Shown here piece by piece: positions 33,725 to 41,720 of a stretch of 64,000 nt of DNA. The stretch covers positions 496,001 through 560,000 of the forward strand of contig JAFKHH010000011.1 of the NCBI GenBank assembly GCA_017306865.1, written 5' to 3'. Origin of the DNA: Filimonas sp. (GTDB lineage: Bacteria > Bacteroidota > Bacteroidia > Chitinophagales > Chitinophagaceae). Positions within the stretch are counted from its first letter, which is position 1; every line of letters begins with the position of its first letter. Under the pieces are notes generated by a model. The model was not told where the DNA came from and did not search any database. It saw nothing but the letters and a program-made list of their open reading frames with translations. Made by a program: the position numbers and the translations under genes.

Positions 33725-34456
33725 TTATTCAGTCCAGATACAACCTTGTTTGTTATCTGAAAGCTTTAAAATTAAATGGAAGGGGTTATGCAAAGAGGTC
33801 TGCGTTATACTCCATCTGCGTACATAATTATATTTAGCCGGCCGCCCACGTAATGAGTCGGCTTTTTGATATCCAATAACTGTAATGTCATCTCCATCAT
33901 TGCCATGAATATTATTGTCTCTTTTCAATCCCCAAAAATCTGCATATTGAATTGCATCTGTAATTTCATTCCAGTGCGCGGGAACTAATTTTTTATCATA
34001 TTCTTTAATGATCTTACAAGATGCACTATCCCAGGCAAATTGATAAAGTATAAAATGAAGCGTTGAATTGTCTTTCTTTCTACTAACAGTAACATTTATT
34101 TTATACGGGCAAAAAGCAGCTTCATAAACGAATCTATATGCCTCATCAGCATCTAGATCTTGTAGCTTGGGTATATGTATGCAACTGTCTAATGCCGCCC
34201 AGCGAGTACCGGGAGATCGTTCGAGCTCAATATCTGTACGTAATTTTTTTAGAAATACGGTATCATTAGTCATATATGCTTTTACTATCTTATAATTGAA
34301 ATCAGTCGTGTCAGAATTGCTTAGACTGTCTGTGACTTTAAAATATGTAGCTAGTATCGAATCTCTTAATGAAAAAGTGCTATATGGCTTAGATGTTTGT
34401 TTGCATCCAAATAATAAAGTAAGAAAGATCGCAACAAGAGCAGATATACGATACAT
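33725..34456 (-). CDS. Hypothetical lipoprotein
   Basis: 243 residues. I do not recognise a family. The N-terminus is a clear lipoprotein signal ending L-L-F-G-C (Cys18). The rest is soluble, with D-A-D-E-A-Y-R-F-V-Y-E-A-A-F-C-P and a Trp-rich middle (D-A-I-Q-Y-A-D-F-W-G-L-K). Its base composition is more A/T-rich than its neighbours, so it may be an acquired or fast-evolving accessory gene. Confidence 0.75.
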   Translation of the reverse strand: MYRISALVAIFLTLLFGCKQTSKPYSTFSLRDSILATYFKVTDSLSNSDTTDFNYKIVKAYMTNDTVFLKKLRTDIELERSPGTRWAALDSCIHIPKLQDLDADEAYRFVYEAAFCPYKINVTVSRKKDNSTLHFILYQFAWDSASCKIIKEYDKKLVPAHWNEITDAIQYADFWGLKRDNNIHGNDGDDITVIGYQKADSLRGRPAKYNYVRRWSITQTSLHNPFHLILKLSDNKQGCIWTE

Positions 34457-35101
34457 ATAGCTTCTTTGTTAAGGTTTAACTATAAACGGGAAACGTTAAA
34501 AAATATTGCATTTGCCATACTTACATATGAGTTAAACGGGTACAGATAAAAAGAATATTTGCTATTGTAGTACAAGTATTATAAATCTCATTTATTTAAA
34601 GTTCGACACATTTTCTGATCCTAGTCTCCGATCTACTTTGTACCCACATCTTTCATAACAAGGTTGCATACCTACGGCATGCAAAAGACCCCGATAAAAT
34701 TATACTACCGATGTCTGATCCCTCTGAGATCTGCATCTACCATGCAACGATTTTTATAGAATCGGGCTACGATCCTGTAAGGATCAGATATTGGTAGCTC
34801 CCCAAATACACAAGCTTCGGCATGCCGTAGGTATGCCACCTATGCTGTTGCCCCTCCGGTACTCTGTTGAATTAAATGGCTATATGCTACTGTTCTAACA
34901 AACATTCAAAGCCCCCGGCGCGTGTCCTCATGCGCCGGTTGGTAACTGGTTCGTGAGGACACGAACCAGGGCGAAGTCTGGTTCGTTAACATGCGTAGGT
35001 ATGCAACCTATTCATAGAAGATGTGAGTACACAGTAGGGTTCCTTCGTGTCGCTTTGTGTCTTCGTGTCTTGGTGGCATATCTAACATCGTACATATTTA
35101 T
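34457..35101. repeat. Non-coding region with long-range inverted repeats
   Basis: AGGTTGCATACCTACGGCATGC-type arms at 34661-34682 and 34820-34841 match over 21 of 22 positions (17 bp perfect). A third copy in the right-arm orientation lies at 34994-35009. Between the arms are smaller palindromes such as TGATCC...GGATCA. A CGTGTC-type element lies at 34911-34976. An open frame across this part is made of repeats and not protein-like. Confidence 0.75.
34911..34976. repeat. CGTGTC-type double-hairpin element, copy 4
   Basis: GCCCCCGGCGCGTGTCC... to ...ACGAACCAGGGCGAAG. The wording is nearly that of copy 1 (783-847), including GGTTGGTAACTGG in the middle. Confidence 0.8.
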
Positions 35102-35109
35102 TATGTTTG
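35102..35109 (+). promoter_or_regulatory. -7 box of murB
   Basis: TATGTTTG matches TAnnTTTG and ends 6 bp before the murB ATG, predicting a leaderless or nearly leaderless transcript. A good -33 box at the usual distance is not evident. Confidence 0.5.
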
Positions 35110-35115
35110 TATCCT

Positions 35116-36123
35116 ATGCAATTACGGGACAATTTTTCGTTACAACCATTCAATACATTCGGCATTGATGTAAAAGCAAAACACTTTGCGGCATTTACGG
35201 CTGTACAAGAACTACAGTCTATACTGGCACTGCAGCCGGAAACGTTGATGATATTAGGCGGAGGTAGCAATGTGCTGTTTACAAAAGACTATGACGGCTT
35301 GGTATTGCATAATGAATTAAAAGGAATTGAACTGGTAAAAGAAGATAAAGACTATTACTACGTGAAAGCGTGGGCGGGGGAGAACTGGCATCAGTTTGTG
35401 CAATACTGCATTGCAAACAATTATGCAGGCCTTGAAAATTTAAGCCTCATTCCAGGTTGCGTAGGTGCATCACCTATGCAGAACATCGGTGCGTATGGCG
35501 TAGAAATTAAAGACGTGTTCTATGAGTTGGAAGCATATCATATTCATGATAAAACATTGGTGACATTTAACCGGGAAGACTGCGCATTTGGCTACAGGGA
35601 AAGTGTATTTAAACGCCAATATAAAAACCAGTTTGTTATTCTAAACGTTACCTATCGTTTAAGCAAACAACCACACTATAATATTTCTTACGGCGCAATA
35701 GAACAGGAACTTGAAAAAATGGCTGTTACAGACTTGTCTATACAAGCTATTTCCCAGGCAGTCATTCATATACGGTCCAGCAAGTTGCCTGATCCGAAAG
35801 AAATTGGAAATGCAGGCAGCTTTTTCAAAAACCCGCAAGTGCCGGCGGAAGTATTTAAACAATTGCAAACGGTACATCCTGCCATAGTAGGATACCCGGT
35901 AGGTGATAATGAAATTAAACTGGCAGCAGGGTGGCTGATAGAGCAGTGTGGCTGGAAAGGCTACCGCAAAGGTGATGCAGGCTGTCATGCAAAACAGGCG
36001 CTTGTATTAGTAAATTATGGCCATGCAACAGGCGATGAAATCTATCATCTCTCCGAAGAAATTATACAAAGCGTACAGCAGAAGTTTGGTGTCACACTGG
36101 AGCGTGAAGTAAACATAGTGTGA
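35116..36123 (+). CDS. murB: UDP-N-acetylenolpyruvoylglucosamine reductase
   Basis: 335 residues from ATG 35116; the upstream TTG at 35107 lies within the -7 box. Type I MurB features: N-T-F-G-I, L-G-G-G-S-N-V-L (FAD), S-L-I-P-G-C-V-G-A-S-P-M-Q-N-I-G-A-Y-G-V-E, F-G-Y-R-E-S-V-F, the proton donor in N-A-G-S-F-F-K-N-P (Ser235), and C-terminal R-E-V-N-I with Glu331. It reduces UDP-GlcNAc-enolpyruvate to UDP-MurNAc in peptidoglycan synthesis. The gene is alone, with a predicted own promoter. Confidence 0.97.
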   Translation: MQLRDNFSLQPFNTFGIDVKAKHFAAFTAVQELQSILALQPETLMILGGGSNVLFTKDYDGLVLHNELKGIELVKEDKDYYYVKAWAGENWHQFVQYCIANNYAGLENLSLIPGCVGASPMQNIGAYGVEIKDVFYELEAYHIHDKTLVTFNREDCAFGYRESVFKRQYKNQFVILNVTYRLSKQPHYNISYGAIEQELEKMAVTDLSIQAISQAVIHIRSSKLPDPKEIGNAGSFFKNPQVPAEVFKQLQTVHPAIVGYPVGDNEIKLAAGWLIEQCGWKGYRKGDAGCHAKQALVLVNYGHATGDEIYHLSEEIIQSVQQKFGVTLEREVNIV

Positions 36124-36242
36124 AAATAAATTCCCTTATTGTACATCCTGGTTAGCCTGCTCAAATGCAGGCCGCATCTGTATTTGCACTGGCAAAGTTT
36201 TAGTGGTATATACTATAGTTGTTAACCATTAAAATCCCATTT

Positions 36243-36503
36243 ATGGCAAAGTATTCAAAAGTGGCGCAGGAAAAAGTAGCAAAAGCCATGCATGAAATGA
36301 AGCGTGGTGAACTGAAAAGTGGCAGAAGTGGTAAAAAAGTAAAAAGCCGGGAGCAGGCAATCGCAATAGGCTTATCAGAAGCCCGTGAAAGTGGCGCTAA
36401 AGTGCCTAAGAAAGCACCTGTTAAAAAACGAGTAACGAAGAAGACAGCAGCTAAAAAATCTGCGGCTAAGAAAATAGCCAGGAAAAGAGTTCACGCTAGC
36501 TAA
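36243..36503 (+). CDS. Small basic protein with DUF6496-like head and lysine-rich tail
   Basis: 86 residues from ATG 36243. The head (1-50) reads M-A-K-Y-S-K-V-A-Q-E-K-V-A-K-A-M-H-E-M-K-R-G, then S-G-K-K-V-K-S-R-E-Q-A-I-A-I-G-L-S-E-A, a DUF6496-like unit. The tail is Lys/Ala/Arg-rich (V-K-K-R-V-T-K-K-T-A-A-K-K), like bacterial histone-H1-type tails. Binding to DNA or RNA is likely from charge alone, but unproven. Confidence 0.85.
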   Translation: MAKYSKVAQEKVAKAMHEMKRGELKSGRSGKKVKSREQAIAIGLSEARESGAKVPKKAPVKKRVTKKTAAKKSAAKKIARKRVHAS

Positions 36504-36629
36504 TGTAGTAGAAAGGGGGAAAATAAAAATGCTACTGAATGAGTAACAATTAAGATTTGAGATGCCTACTAGGTAGAGCGTCGCTTTGTGATAATTCGCG
36601 ACTTTGCATAAGTCATCTCAAATCTACAT
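36504..36629. repeat. GATTTGAGATG inverted pair between convergent genes
   Basis: GATTTGAGATG (36554-36564) is perfectly complementary to CATCTCAAATC (36614-36624). CCTACTAGG lies just inside the left arm. No conventional terminator is seen, so this may take its place. Confidence 0.65.
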
Positions 36630-37088
36630 TTATCTCCTCGTCGGTATAACCAAAGTTGCTTCTACTTCAATCATTACATCGTCTCTGAAAAGTTTGCTCA
36701 CCTGTACTAGCGTACTGGCAGGCGGGTTAGTCGTGTTGATATATTTATCACGGACATTTCTAATCGTTTGTATCTGGCTGACATCTGTTATATAATAACT
36801 GAGCTTGATCACATGACTCATATTACCACCCATTTCCTCAGCTATACTTTTAATATTGGTAAACACCTGCTCCGTTTGTTTTTCCAGGTCGCCTTTTCCA
36901 ACAAGGTTACCTTGCTTGTCTAAAGGAACCTGACCGGAGAGAATGATCATCTTATTACTACCCAGGTCTACTACTGCAGCTTGCGAGTAACCTTTGCCCG
37001 GCGCTACGGATGCAGGATTAGTAAGTTGAACAGCAGATGAGCAGGAGAGTGCAAAGAAAATCAGACCTAAGGGGAGCCATTTTTTCAT
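36630..37088 (-). CDS. Exported RidA/YjgF-family lipoprotein lacking the key arginine
   Basis: 152 residues. Unlike normal cytoplasmic RidA, it begins with a lipoprotein signal ending A-L-S-C (Cys16). The YjgF fold is clear: A-P-G-K-G-Y-S-Q-A-A-V, L-S-G-Q-V-P-L-D, T-N-I-K-S-I-A-E-E-M-G-G, D-V-M-I-E-V-E-A. The imine-deaminating members have P-A-R before the V-x-V-x-x-L strand; here it is P-P-A-S-T, so the catalytic Arg is replaced. It is more likely a binding or structural protein in the periplasm than a deaminase. Confidence 0.88.
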   Translation of the reverse strand: MKKWLPLGLIFFALSCSSAVQLTNPASVAPGKGYSQAAVVDLGSNKMIILSGQVPLDKQGNLVGKGDLEKQTEQVFTNIKSIAEEMGGNMSHVIKLSYYITDVSQIQTIRNVRDKYINTTNPPASTLVQVSKLFRDDVMIEVEATLVIPTRR

Positions 37089-37222
37089 AAGAATAATTTG
37101 ATGCTCAATTTAAGCAATTTGTAAGACCCGCCATATGCGCACAATAATGTAACAATGAAATCATGCAACAGTAATCCGTTCCAGGTTTGTACAATGCTTT
37201 CCTTTAGTTGCTGACCGTAGGT

Positions 37223-37344
37223 CGGGACGTACAAGTGTGCGACGCAAGTATGCTGATTAGCATTACTTAGCTGGGCTCAAAAAAGATGGACCCAACTAAC
37301 GGATATGTATTAAACATTGTTGCGTCGCACACTTGTACGTCCCG
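37223..37344. repeat. Inverted repeat with perfect 25-bp arms
   Basis: Arms 37223-37247 (starting CGGGACGTACAAGTGTG) and 37320-37344 (ending CTTGTACGTCCCG) are exact complements, 72 bp apart. Within the loop, TGGGCTC and GACCCAAC give a smaller pairing. Right-arm sequence recurs at about 52640 and in part at 26474. The element lies between two genes on the minus strand; 37089-37222 shows nothing else. Confidence 0.88.
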
Positions 37345-37367
37345 CTCATTAATCAGCTTTTTATTTT

Positions 37368-37739
37368 CTATACACTCGTGATCCACCATGTATTACCACA
37401 TGGGTCTGTAATGCCACAACTGCGACCGTATGATTGGTCAGCCGGTGGCATGATTGCTGTAGCGCCCAATGTCAATGCCTTTTCATAACTCGCATCAGCG
37501 TCTTCTACATATACAAACAAGCCTGCTGTCTGAGGCTCATATTGTTCCGTACTTGCTGCATACATAATAGTGCAGCCACCAATTTTTATTTCAGCATGCA
37601 TGATCGTATTACTATCATCCCGCATACGGATAAAGATCTGTTCTGCATTGAACACCTCTTTGGTAAATGAAGCGAACTGGTCAGCATTTTTAATAATGAG
37701 ATACGGCATAACAGCCTGGTGTGTGGGTGGAATTTTCAT
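37368..37739 (-). CDS. VOC (glyoxalase/bleomycin-resistance-like) family protein
   Basis: 123 residues, single VOC unit pair. Strand pattern: M-P-Y-L-I-I-K-N-A-D-Q-F-A-S-F, M-H-A-E-I-K-I-G-G-C-T-I-M, L-F-V-Y-V-E-D-A-D-A-S, and I-T-D-P-C-G-N-T-W-W at the end, as in PhnB/YaeR-like members. A metal site (His, Glu) is plausible. The substrate is unknown. It lies in a run of minus-strand genes with AraC and a beta-lactamase. Confidence 0.88.
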   Translation of the reverse strand: MKIPPTHQAVMPYLIIKNADQFASFTKEVFNAEQIFIRMRDDSNTIMHAEIKIGGCTIMYAASTEQYEPQTAGLFVYVEDADASYEKALTLGATAIMPPADQSYGRSCGITDPCGNTWWITSV

Positions 37740-37812
37740 ATTTAATTATTTTATCGTTGCACACAAAACTAGTAGTAGCCTGAGTGCAGTAATTGTAAGA
37801 AAACGACATTGT

Positions 37813-38622
37813 TTAGCAATCGCGCCATTCCGCACCTTCTGAGCCGCCCGCAAAAAAATGCTGCGGGTTGTGCCCTGAAAAAGATTTAAAGTCATGGATA
37901 AAATGAGCCTGGTCGTAATAACCACAATCGTAAGCAATACGGGTTAGTGATTTCTGTTTACTGCCATACTGTTTTAATGCCTGCTGAAAACGGGCTATGC
38001 GTGCATATAACTTCGGTGTGAAGCCTGCACATGCTTTAAACTTTCGCTCAAATTGCCGCATGGATAAAAAGTAATCATTGGCCAGTGTTGTAATATTTAC
38101 AGCATGCTGCGCTTGCAATAAGTACATAACGGAAGAAAAGATCGGCTGAACCGGGTTGTCGCTTTTGCTCAATTTTTTGATGAAGAAACTGGACAGGATA
38201 TCTGCACGTACCTGGTTGGTTGCAGCAAGCATAACCTGTTCTTCCAGTTGTTTGCCTTCACTGCCTAAAAGCTGTTGCAAGTCCGGCATTTCATTCGATA
38301 CCGCTTCTGCGGAAATATTGAATAATGCAGGTAATGCAAAGGGGTATAAATAAACGCCAAACAGCGCAAAGCTTTCGTGTGTAACGAAGCGATTATAATG
38401 TGATGTCTGTCCATTGAGGCCGGCTTTGAATGAAGAGCGTGTAGTATTATCGGCAGTCAATTCATCAAATGTACCTCTATAGTGAAACACCATTTCTACA
38501 CAAGTATCAGCCATAGAGCGATAAACGTACGAGCTATTGGAGGGCAATTCATCTTCCAATACCCAGTAGCACTTTACGTATGGGGCCAATACCTGTGGTG
38601 CTTGTATGGTATAATAACGCAT
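37813..38622 (-). CDS. AraC family transcriptional regulator
   Basis: 269 residues. The N-terminal sensing part starts Y-T-I-Q-A-P-Q-V-L-A-P-Y-V-K-C-Y-W, typical of the DUF6597-type domain. The C-terminal double helix-turn-helix spans about 170-262: I-T-T-L-A-N-D-Y-F-L-S-M-R-Q-F-E-R-K-F-K, then L-T-R-I-A-Y-D-C-G-Y-Y-D-Q-A-H-F-I-H-D-F-K. It lies 8 bp after the beta-lactamase gene on the same strand, so it may be co-transcribed with it; whether it regulates it is not known. Confidence 0.93.
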   Translation of the reverse strand: MRYYTIQAPQVLAPYVKCYWVLEDELPSNSSYVYRSMADTCVEMVFHYRGTFDELTADNTTRSSFKAGLNGQTSHYNRFVTHESFALFGVYLYPFALPALFNISAEAVSNEMPDLQQLLGSEGKQLEEQVMLAATNQVRADILSSFFIKKLSKSDNPVQPIFSSVMYLLQAQHAVNITTLANDYFLSMRQFERKFKACAGFTPKLYARIARFQQALKQYGSKQKSLTRIAYDCGYYDQAHFIHDFKSFSGHNPQHFFAGGSEGAEWRDC

Positions 38623-38630
38623 GCTACAAG

Positions 38631-39515
38631 TTATTGCACAGAAAGGTTATCTGCAAATGCTTTTGCAATCTTTGCTATAACAGCCTCGCGTGTAACTTCG
38701 TCAGCAGGAGAGTCGCTTACCATTACAGCTAATGCAATATGCTTTTTGTTGAAAAGCTGGATCACACCTACATCATTTGTTGCGGCAGTAATGCCTTTGT
38801 CATTTGTGCCGGATGTACCTGTTTTGTGCGCTACAATAGTGCCTGATGGTAACAAGCCTTTTAATCTTTTTGGCCCTGTTGTCGTATTCACCATCATTTT
38901 CCAAAGTATATCATTGCTTTTTAAGGAAAGTGCAGTGCCCTTATAAAGAATACTCAACAACTTAGTGTAAGCAATAGGCTCACTCCAGTTAGTATATTGT
39001 ACATTCCATTCTTTTGCCATTTCTGCTTCTGTAGCTTTAATCGCTATGTCCGTTACCCCAAGCGAATGGATATAGCTTTCTATTTTGTCTGTACCGCCTG
39101 TTAATTTGATCAACACATCACAGGCAACATTATCACTTTGCGATACCATATAACCCAGCGCTTCCTGTAAGGTTACTTCGCCTCCATCAGGATATTTATC
39201 ACGCATAGGGCTCCATGTTTTAAGTGGCATATCCTTTTTACGCAGTCGTATCTTCTGGTCCAGTGAAAGTTTACCACCATCCACATCGTGCAACACCGCC
39301 ATTGCTATTGGGAATTTGAATGTGCTTTGCATAGGCAAGTGCGCCGTACCATTCAGTGTAAGTGTATCTCCGGTCTCCAGGTCTACATATGCAACACCTA
39401 CTTTCCCTTTTGCTTCGGCTGCTATCTGCTGCACCTTCTCTCGCAGGGACTGTGCATGTAGGACTGTAATAAATGAAAGAGGAATGATCGTTAACAAAGA
39501 CAATTTTCTGAACAT
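38631..39515 (-). CDS. Class A beta-lactamase, subclass A2-like
   Basis: 294 residues from ATG 39515, which starts a good signal peptide (M-F-R-K-L-S-L-L-T-I ... V-L-H-A-Q-S); 30 upstream in-frame residues are not signal-like. Active-site motifs are S-T-F-K (64-67, Ser70/Lys73 of the standard numbering), S-D-N (127-129) and K-T-G-T-S-G (231-236). The omega-loop stretch E-A-E-M-A-K-E-W-N-V-Q-Y-T-N-W resembles PER/VEB/CfxA-type enzymes of Bacteroidota. It hydrolyses beta-lactams in the periplasm; the spectrum cannot be predicted here. Confidence 0.93.
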   Translation of the reverse strand: MFRKLSLLTIIPLSFITVLHAQSLREKVQQIAAEAKGKVGVAYVDLETGDTLTLNGTAHLPMQSTFKFPIAMAVLHDVDGGKLSLDQKIRLRKKDMPLKTWSPMRDKYPDGGEVTLQEALGYMVSQSDNVACDVLIKLTGGTDKIESYIHSLGVTDIAIKATEAEMAKEWNVQYTNWSEPIAYTKLLSILYKGTALSLKSNDILWKMMVNTTTGPKRLKGLLPSGTIVAHKTGTSGTNDKGITAATNDVGVIQLFNKKHIALAVMVSDSPADEVTREAVIAKIAKAFADNLSVQ

Positions 39516-39605
39516 ACCGTGGTGTTTGTTTTGCGTTACAATATTAATCAATTGAAAGAGCAATAATTGTTTAATTGTTGAATAACTGTATGGTAAGATC
39601 ACCAT

Positions 39606-39729
39606 TTAGCATTTCCTGTTGCCTCTCTTAGTATAGATCGTTTCGCTGGTATTGCAAAGACTACAAAGTGAGTTGTGAGTTGTCAGTGGTGAGTAAGCCC
39701 ATTCACGATTGCCGACTCACGATTCACGT
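39606..39729. repeat. CGTGAATCGTGA-family block at the stop codon of the ATP-grasp gene
   Basis: Read on the minus strand, AGACGTGAATCGTGAGTCGG starts immediately after the stop codon. It continues through GGGCTTACTCACCACTGACAACTCAC to 39671, in the same order as in the copies at 43744, 55342 and 59893. Confidence 0.8.
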
Positions 39730-40791
39730 CTACGCCTGCCAGCGTTGATGAAGTATATTTAGCAATAGGTCTGCATACGTCCAGCCTGCTTTCCTTGCTG
39801 CCAGCATAATAAGGCTGTCCTGATCGCCCCGGTGCGGGCGGGAAGCGCCGGTCATGTTTGGTTTCATGTTCAGGTCAAACAGGTAAAAACTACCCATGAA
39901 GTCACTCCGGCAATCTACCCGGATCGGGGCCCGGGCTTCCACCAGTTTTGCAGCGATTACACACTGATGGCAAAGCTTGCTGATAGCTGGTGAGTGCGCT
40001 ACTGCATCATCCAGTACGCAACTGTTGTCCACCACTGCAACGGTGCCATTGTAAGGCGCAATGCCGTCAACATGATTGAACCGTTTTACAGGCGGCAGAT
40101 ACCAATATTCATTGTGTACGATCTCTTCGCCGGCAATAATATATTTGCCCGGAGGCATTACAGCTACCGTTAGTTCTTCACCAGGCAGAAACTCTTCTAC
40201 ATACAACGTGTCTCCATATTTGTTTTGCCTGAAAGCTTTGGTCAGCACATCTTTGAGCGCCGCATCATTTTTTACAACTGTTACGCCTTCGCTTCCCCTG
40301 CCCAGTATAGGCTTTACGACCACCGGAAAATCAAATGGTAATTGTACAACAAAGGAGCTGTCTTTCTGCACCATTACTGCACGGGGGATGGGAAGCTTTG
40401 CCTCATGCAATAACCGGTTGGTGATCCATTTGTCGTCAAACCGGTCTGTGATGTAAGGCAGTTGCCCAACGAAATAAATGCCTTTATGGAAAAATTGTTC
40501 TACAGGATGGCCATTGTATAGAATGGTATTTAGCCACAGCGTGTTTGCGCCTTTGTCCAGTGCAAGTTGAATGCCTTCAGTTGTGTCAGGAAATACCCAA
40601 TCAGTATCCTGCTGCAAGCCTGGGTTTTCTTTGGGGGTAATGATTGGTATGTTTTGCTGCAATAAAGCATACGCTATATCTGCACCACTATCTGCATAGC
40701 CTGTTGGCTTCATGGGTTTGATAATGCCATTTCTTGCAGGCGGCTGTTGCGCCTGGTAAAGAATAGCCAGCGCGATGTTTTTTGTATTCAT
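39730..40791 (-). CDS. D-Ala-D-Ala-ligase-like ATP-grasp protein
   Basis: 353 residues from ATG 40791 (seven more from 40812). ATP-grasp motifs are F-P-V-V-V-K-P-I-L-G-R-G-S-E-G-V, T-L-Y-V-E-E-F-L-P-G-E-E-L-T-V and the C-terminal F-D-L-N-M-K-P-N-M-T-G-A-S-R-P. In Ddl the last motif is E-x-N-T-x-P-G-M-T-x-x-S; here N-T-x-P-G is N-M-K-P-N and the Glu is Asp, so a different amino-acid substrate is likely. It is cytoplasmic. Neighbouring genes concern the cell wall (beta-lactamase, mpl, murB), but a direct link is inference. Confidence 0.82.
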   Translation of the reverse strand: MNTKNIALAILYQAQQPPARNGIIKPMKPTGYADSGADIAYALLQQNIPIITPKENPGLQQDTDWVFPDTTEGIQLALDKGANTLWLNTILYNGHPVEQFFHKGIYFVGQLPYITDRFDDKWITNRLLHEAKLPIPRAVMVQKDSSFVVQLPFDFPVVVKPILGRGSEGVTVVKNDAALKDVLTKAFRQNKYGDTLYVEEFLPGEELTVAVMPPGKYIIAGEEIVHNEYWYLPPVKRFNHVDGIAPYNGTVAVVDNSCVLDDAVAHSPAISKLCHQCVIAAKLVEARAPIRVDCRSDFMGSFYLFDLNMKPNMTGASRPHRGDQDSLIMLAARKAGWTYADLLLNILHQRWQA

Positions 40792-40849
40792 ATCAGCAGC
40801 AAAATTTGTCATACAACCAACGGTAAGACAAAATCTATACCCGTATGTC

Positions 40850-41488
40850 TTACAAACTGCTTAGACCCACTTTTTGTTTGACGTAGCTGTTATCTTTCAA
40901 TTCTTTTAACATGAACTGGGCGATGTCGCCTGCATGAATGTTGCCATTGTTTGGTTCTGGCGGGTAAGTAGCCCTGGAAATGTATTTTCCTGTTTCTTCT
41001 GCGTTAACGATGTCCGGTGAGCATACAAACGTATAATCCAACCCGGAATCGCGCAGGTATAAGTAAGCCTGCAAATGTTCCCTGCCGACCGGCAGGTATT
41101 GTTCCGGGTAGCCGGGCTGATCTATGAGAAAATCTCCGTTGGGCGCGCTCAATACACCAAAGCCTCCTAATGCGATAATACGTTTAAGGCCTGCTTTTTT
41201 CATTTGTGCAATAATATTTTTGATGCCAAGGCTTCTCGCTTTATCCTGCCCGTCAAATGAGCCCCCGAGTACAGACAATACTGCATCTGCGCCATTGATC
41301 GCATCAAAGACCTCTTGTTCATTAAAAACATAGCCCTGTATTGGTTGCAGGTTTTTATTATGTTCCGCTTCTACATACAGCGTTGAGATATCCCTTGCAA
41401 ATGCACGCACAGTATAATCTTGTGCAAGTGCCAGTTTTAAAATGCGTTTACCCACTTGTCCGGTAGCGCCAAATACAGTGATGGTCAT
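40850..41488 (-). CDS. NAD(P)H-binding oxidoreductase (NmrA/SDR-a5-like)
   Basis: 212 residues. The Rossmann motif V-F-G-A-T-G-Q-V-G-K-R is at the very N-terminus, followed by V-R-A-F-A-R-D and D-A-V-L-S-V-L-G-G. Proteins like this include flavin reductases and redox sensors; the substrate is unknown. It is 37 bp upstream of the ATP-grasp gene on the same strand. Confidence 0.88.
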   Translation of the reverse strand: MTITVFGATGQVGKRILKLALAQDYTVRAFARDISTLYVEAEHNKNLQPIQGYVFNEQEVFDAINGADAVLSVLGGSFDGQDKARSLGIKNIIAQMKKAGLKRIIALGGFGVLSAPNGDFLIDQPGYPEQYLPVGREHLQAYLYLRDSGLDYTFVCSPDIVNAEETGKYISRATYPPEPNNGNIHAGDIAQFMLKELKDNSYVKQKVGLSSL

Positions 41489-41518
41489 AATTAGAAGTGT
41501 TTGTCACAATTTACGAAT

Positions 41519-41632
41519 CTTCACGCAAAGGTGCTGGGTATCGCAAAGGTCGCAAAGGTTATAAAGTGAGTAGTGAGTTGTCAGTGGTGAGTAAGCCCAC
41601 TCACCACTGACAACTCACTACTCACCACCTCC
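41519..41632. repeat. Repeat block with perfect 27-bp inverted repeat
   Basis: The GTGAGTAGTGAGTTGTCAGT arm (41566-41592) and its complement (41599-41625) are identical over 27 bp around the loop AAGCCC. Next to it lies a TCGCAAAGGTCGCAAAGG module (41521-41560). On the minus strand this follows the YtxJ gene. Confidence 0.88.
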
Positions 41633-41720
41633 GTGGCAAATGCGCAATAAAAAAAGGTATATAAAGTGCTTACGCTACTCCATATACCCCTATAAACTTT
41701 ACAAACTTTATCTACTTGCT

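Noticed and set aside
34953-35168. Open frame overlapping the murB start
   Set aside because: It consists of the CGTGTC element and promoter DNA, and murB's own frame is certain.
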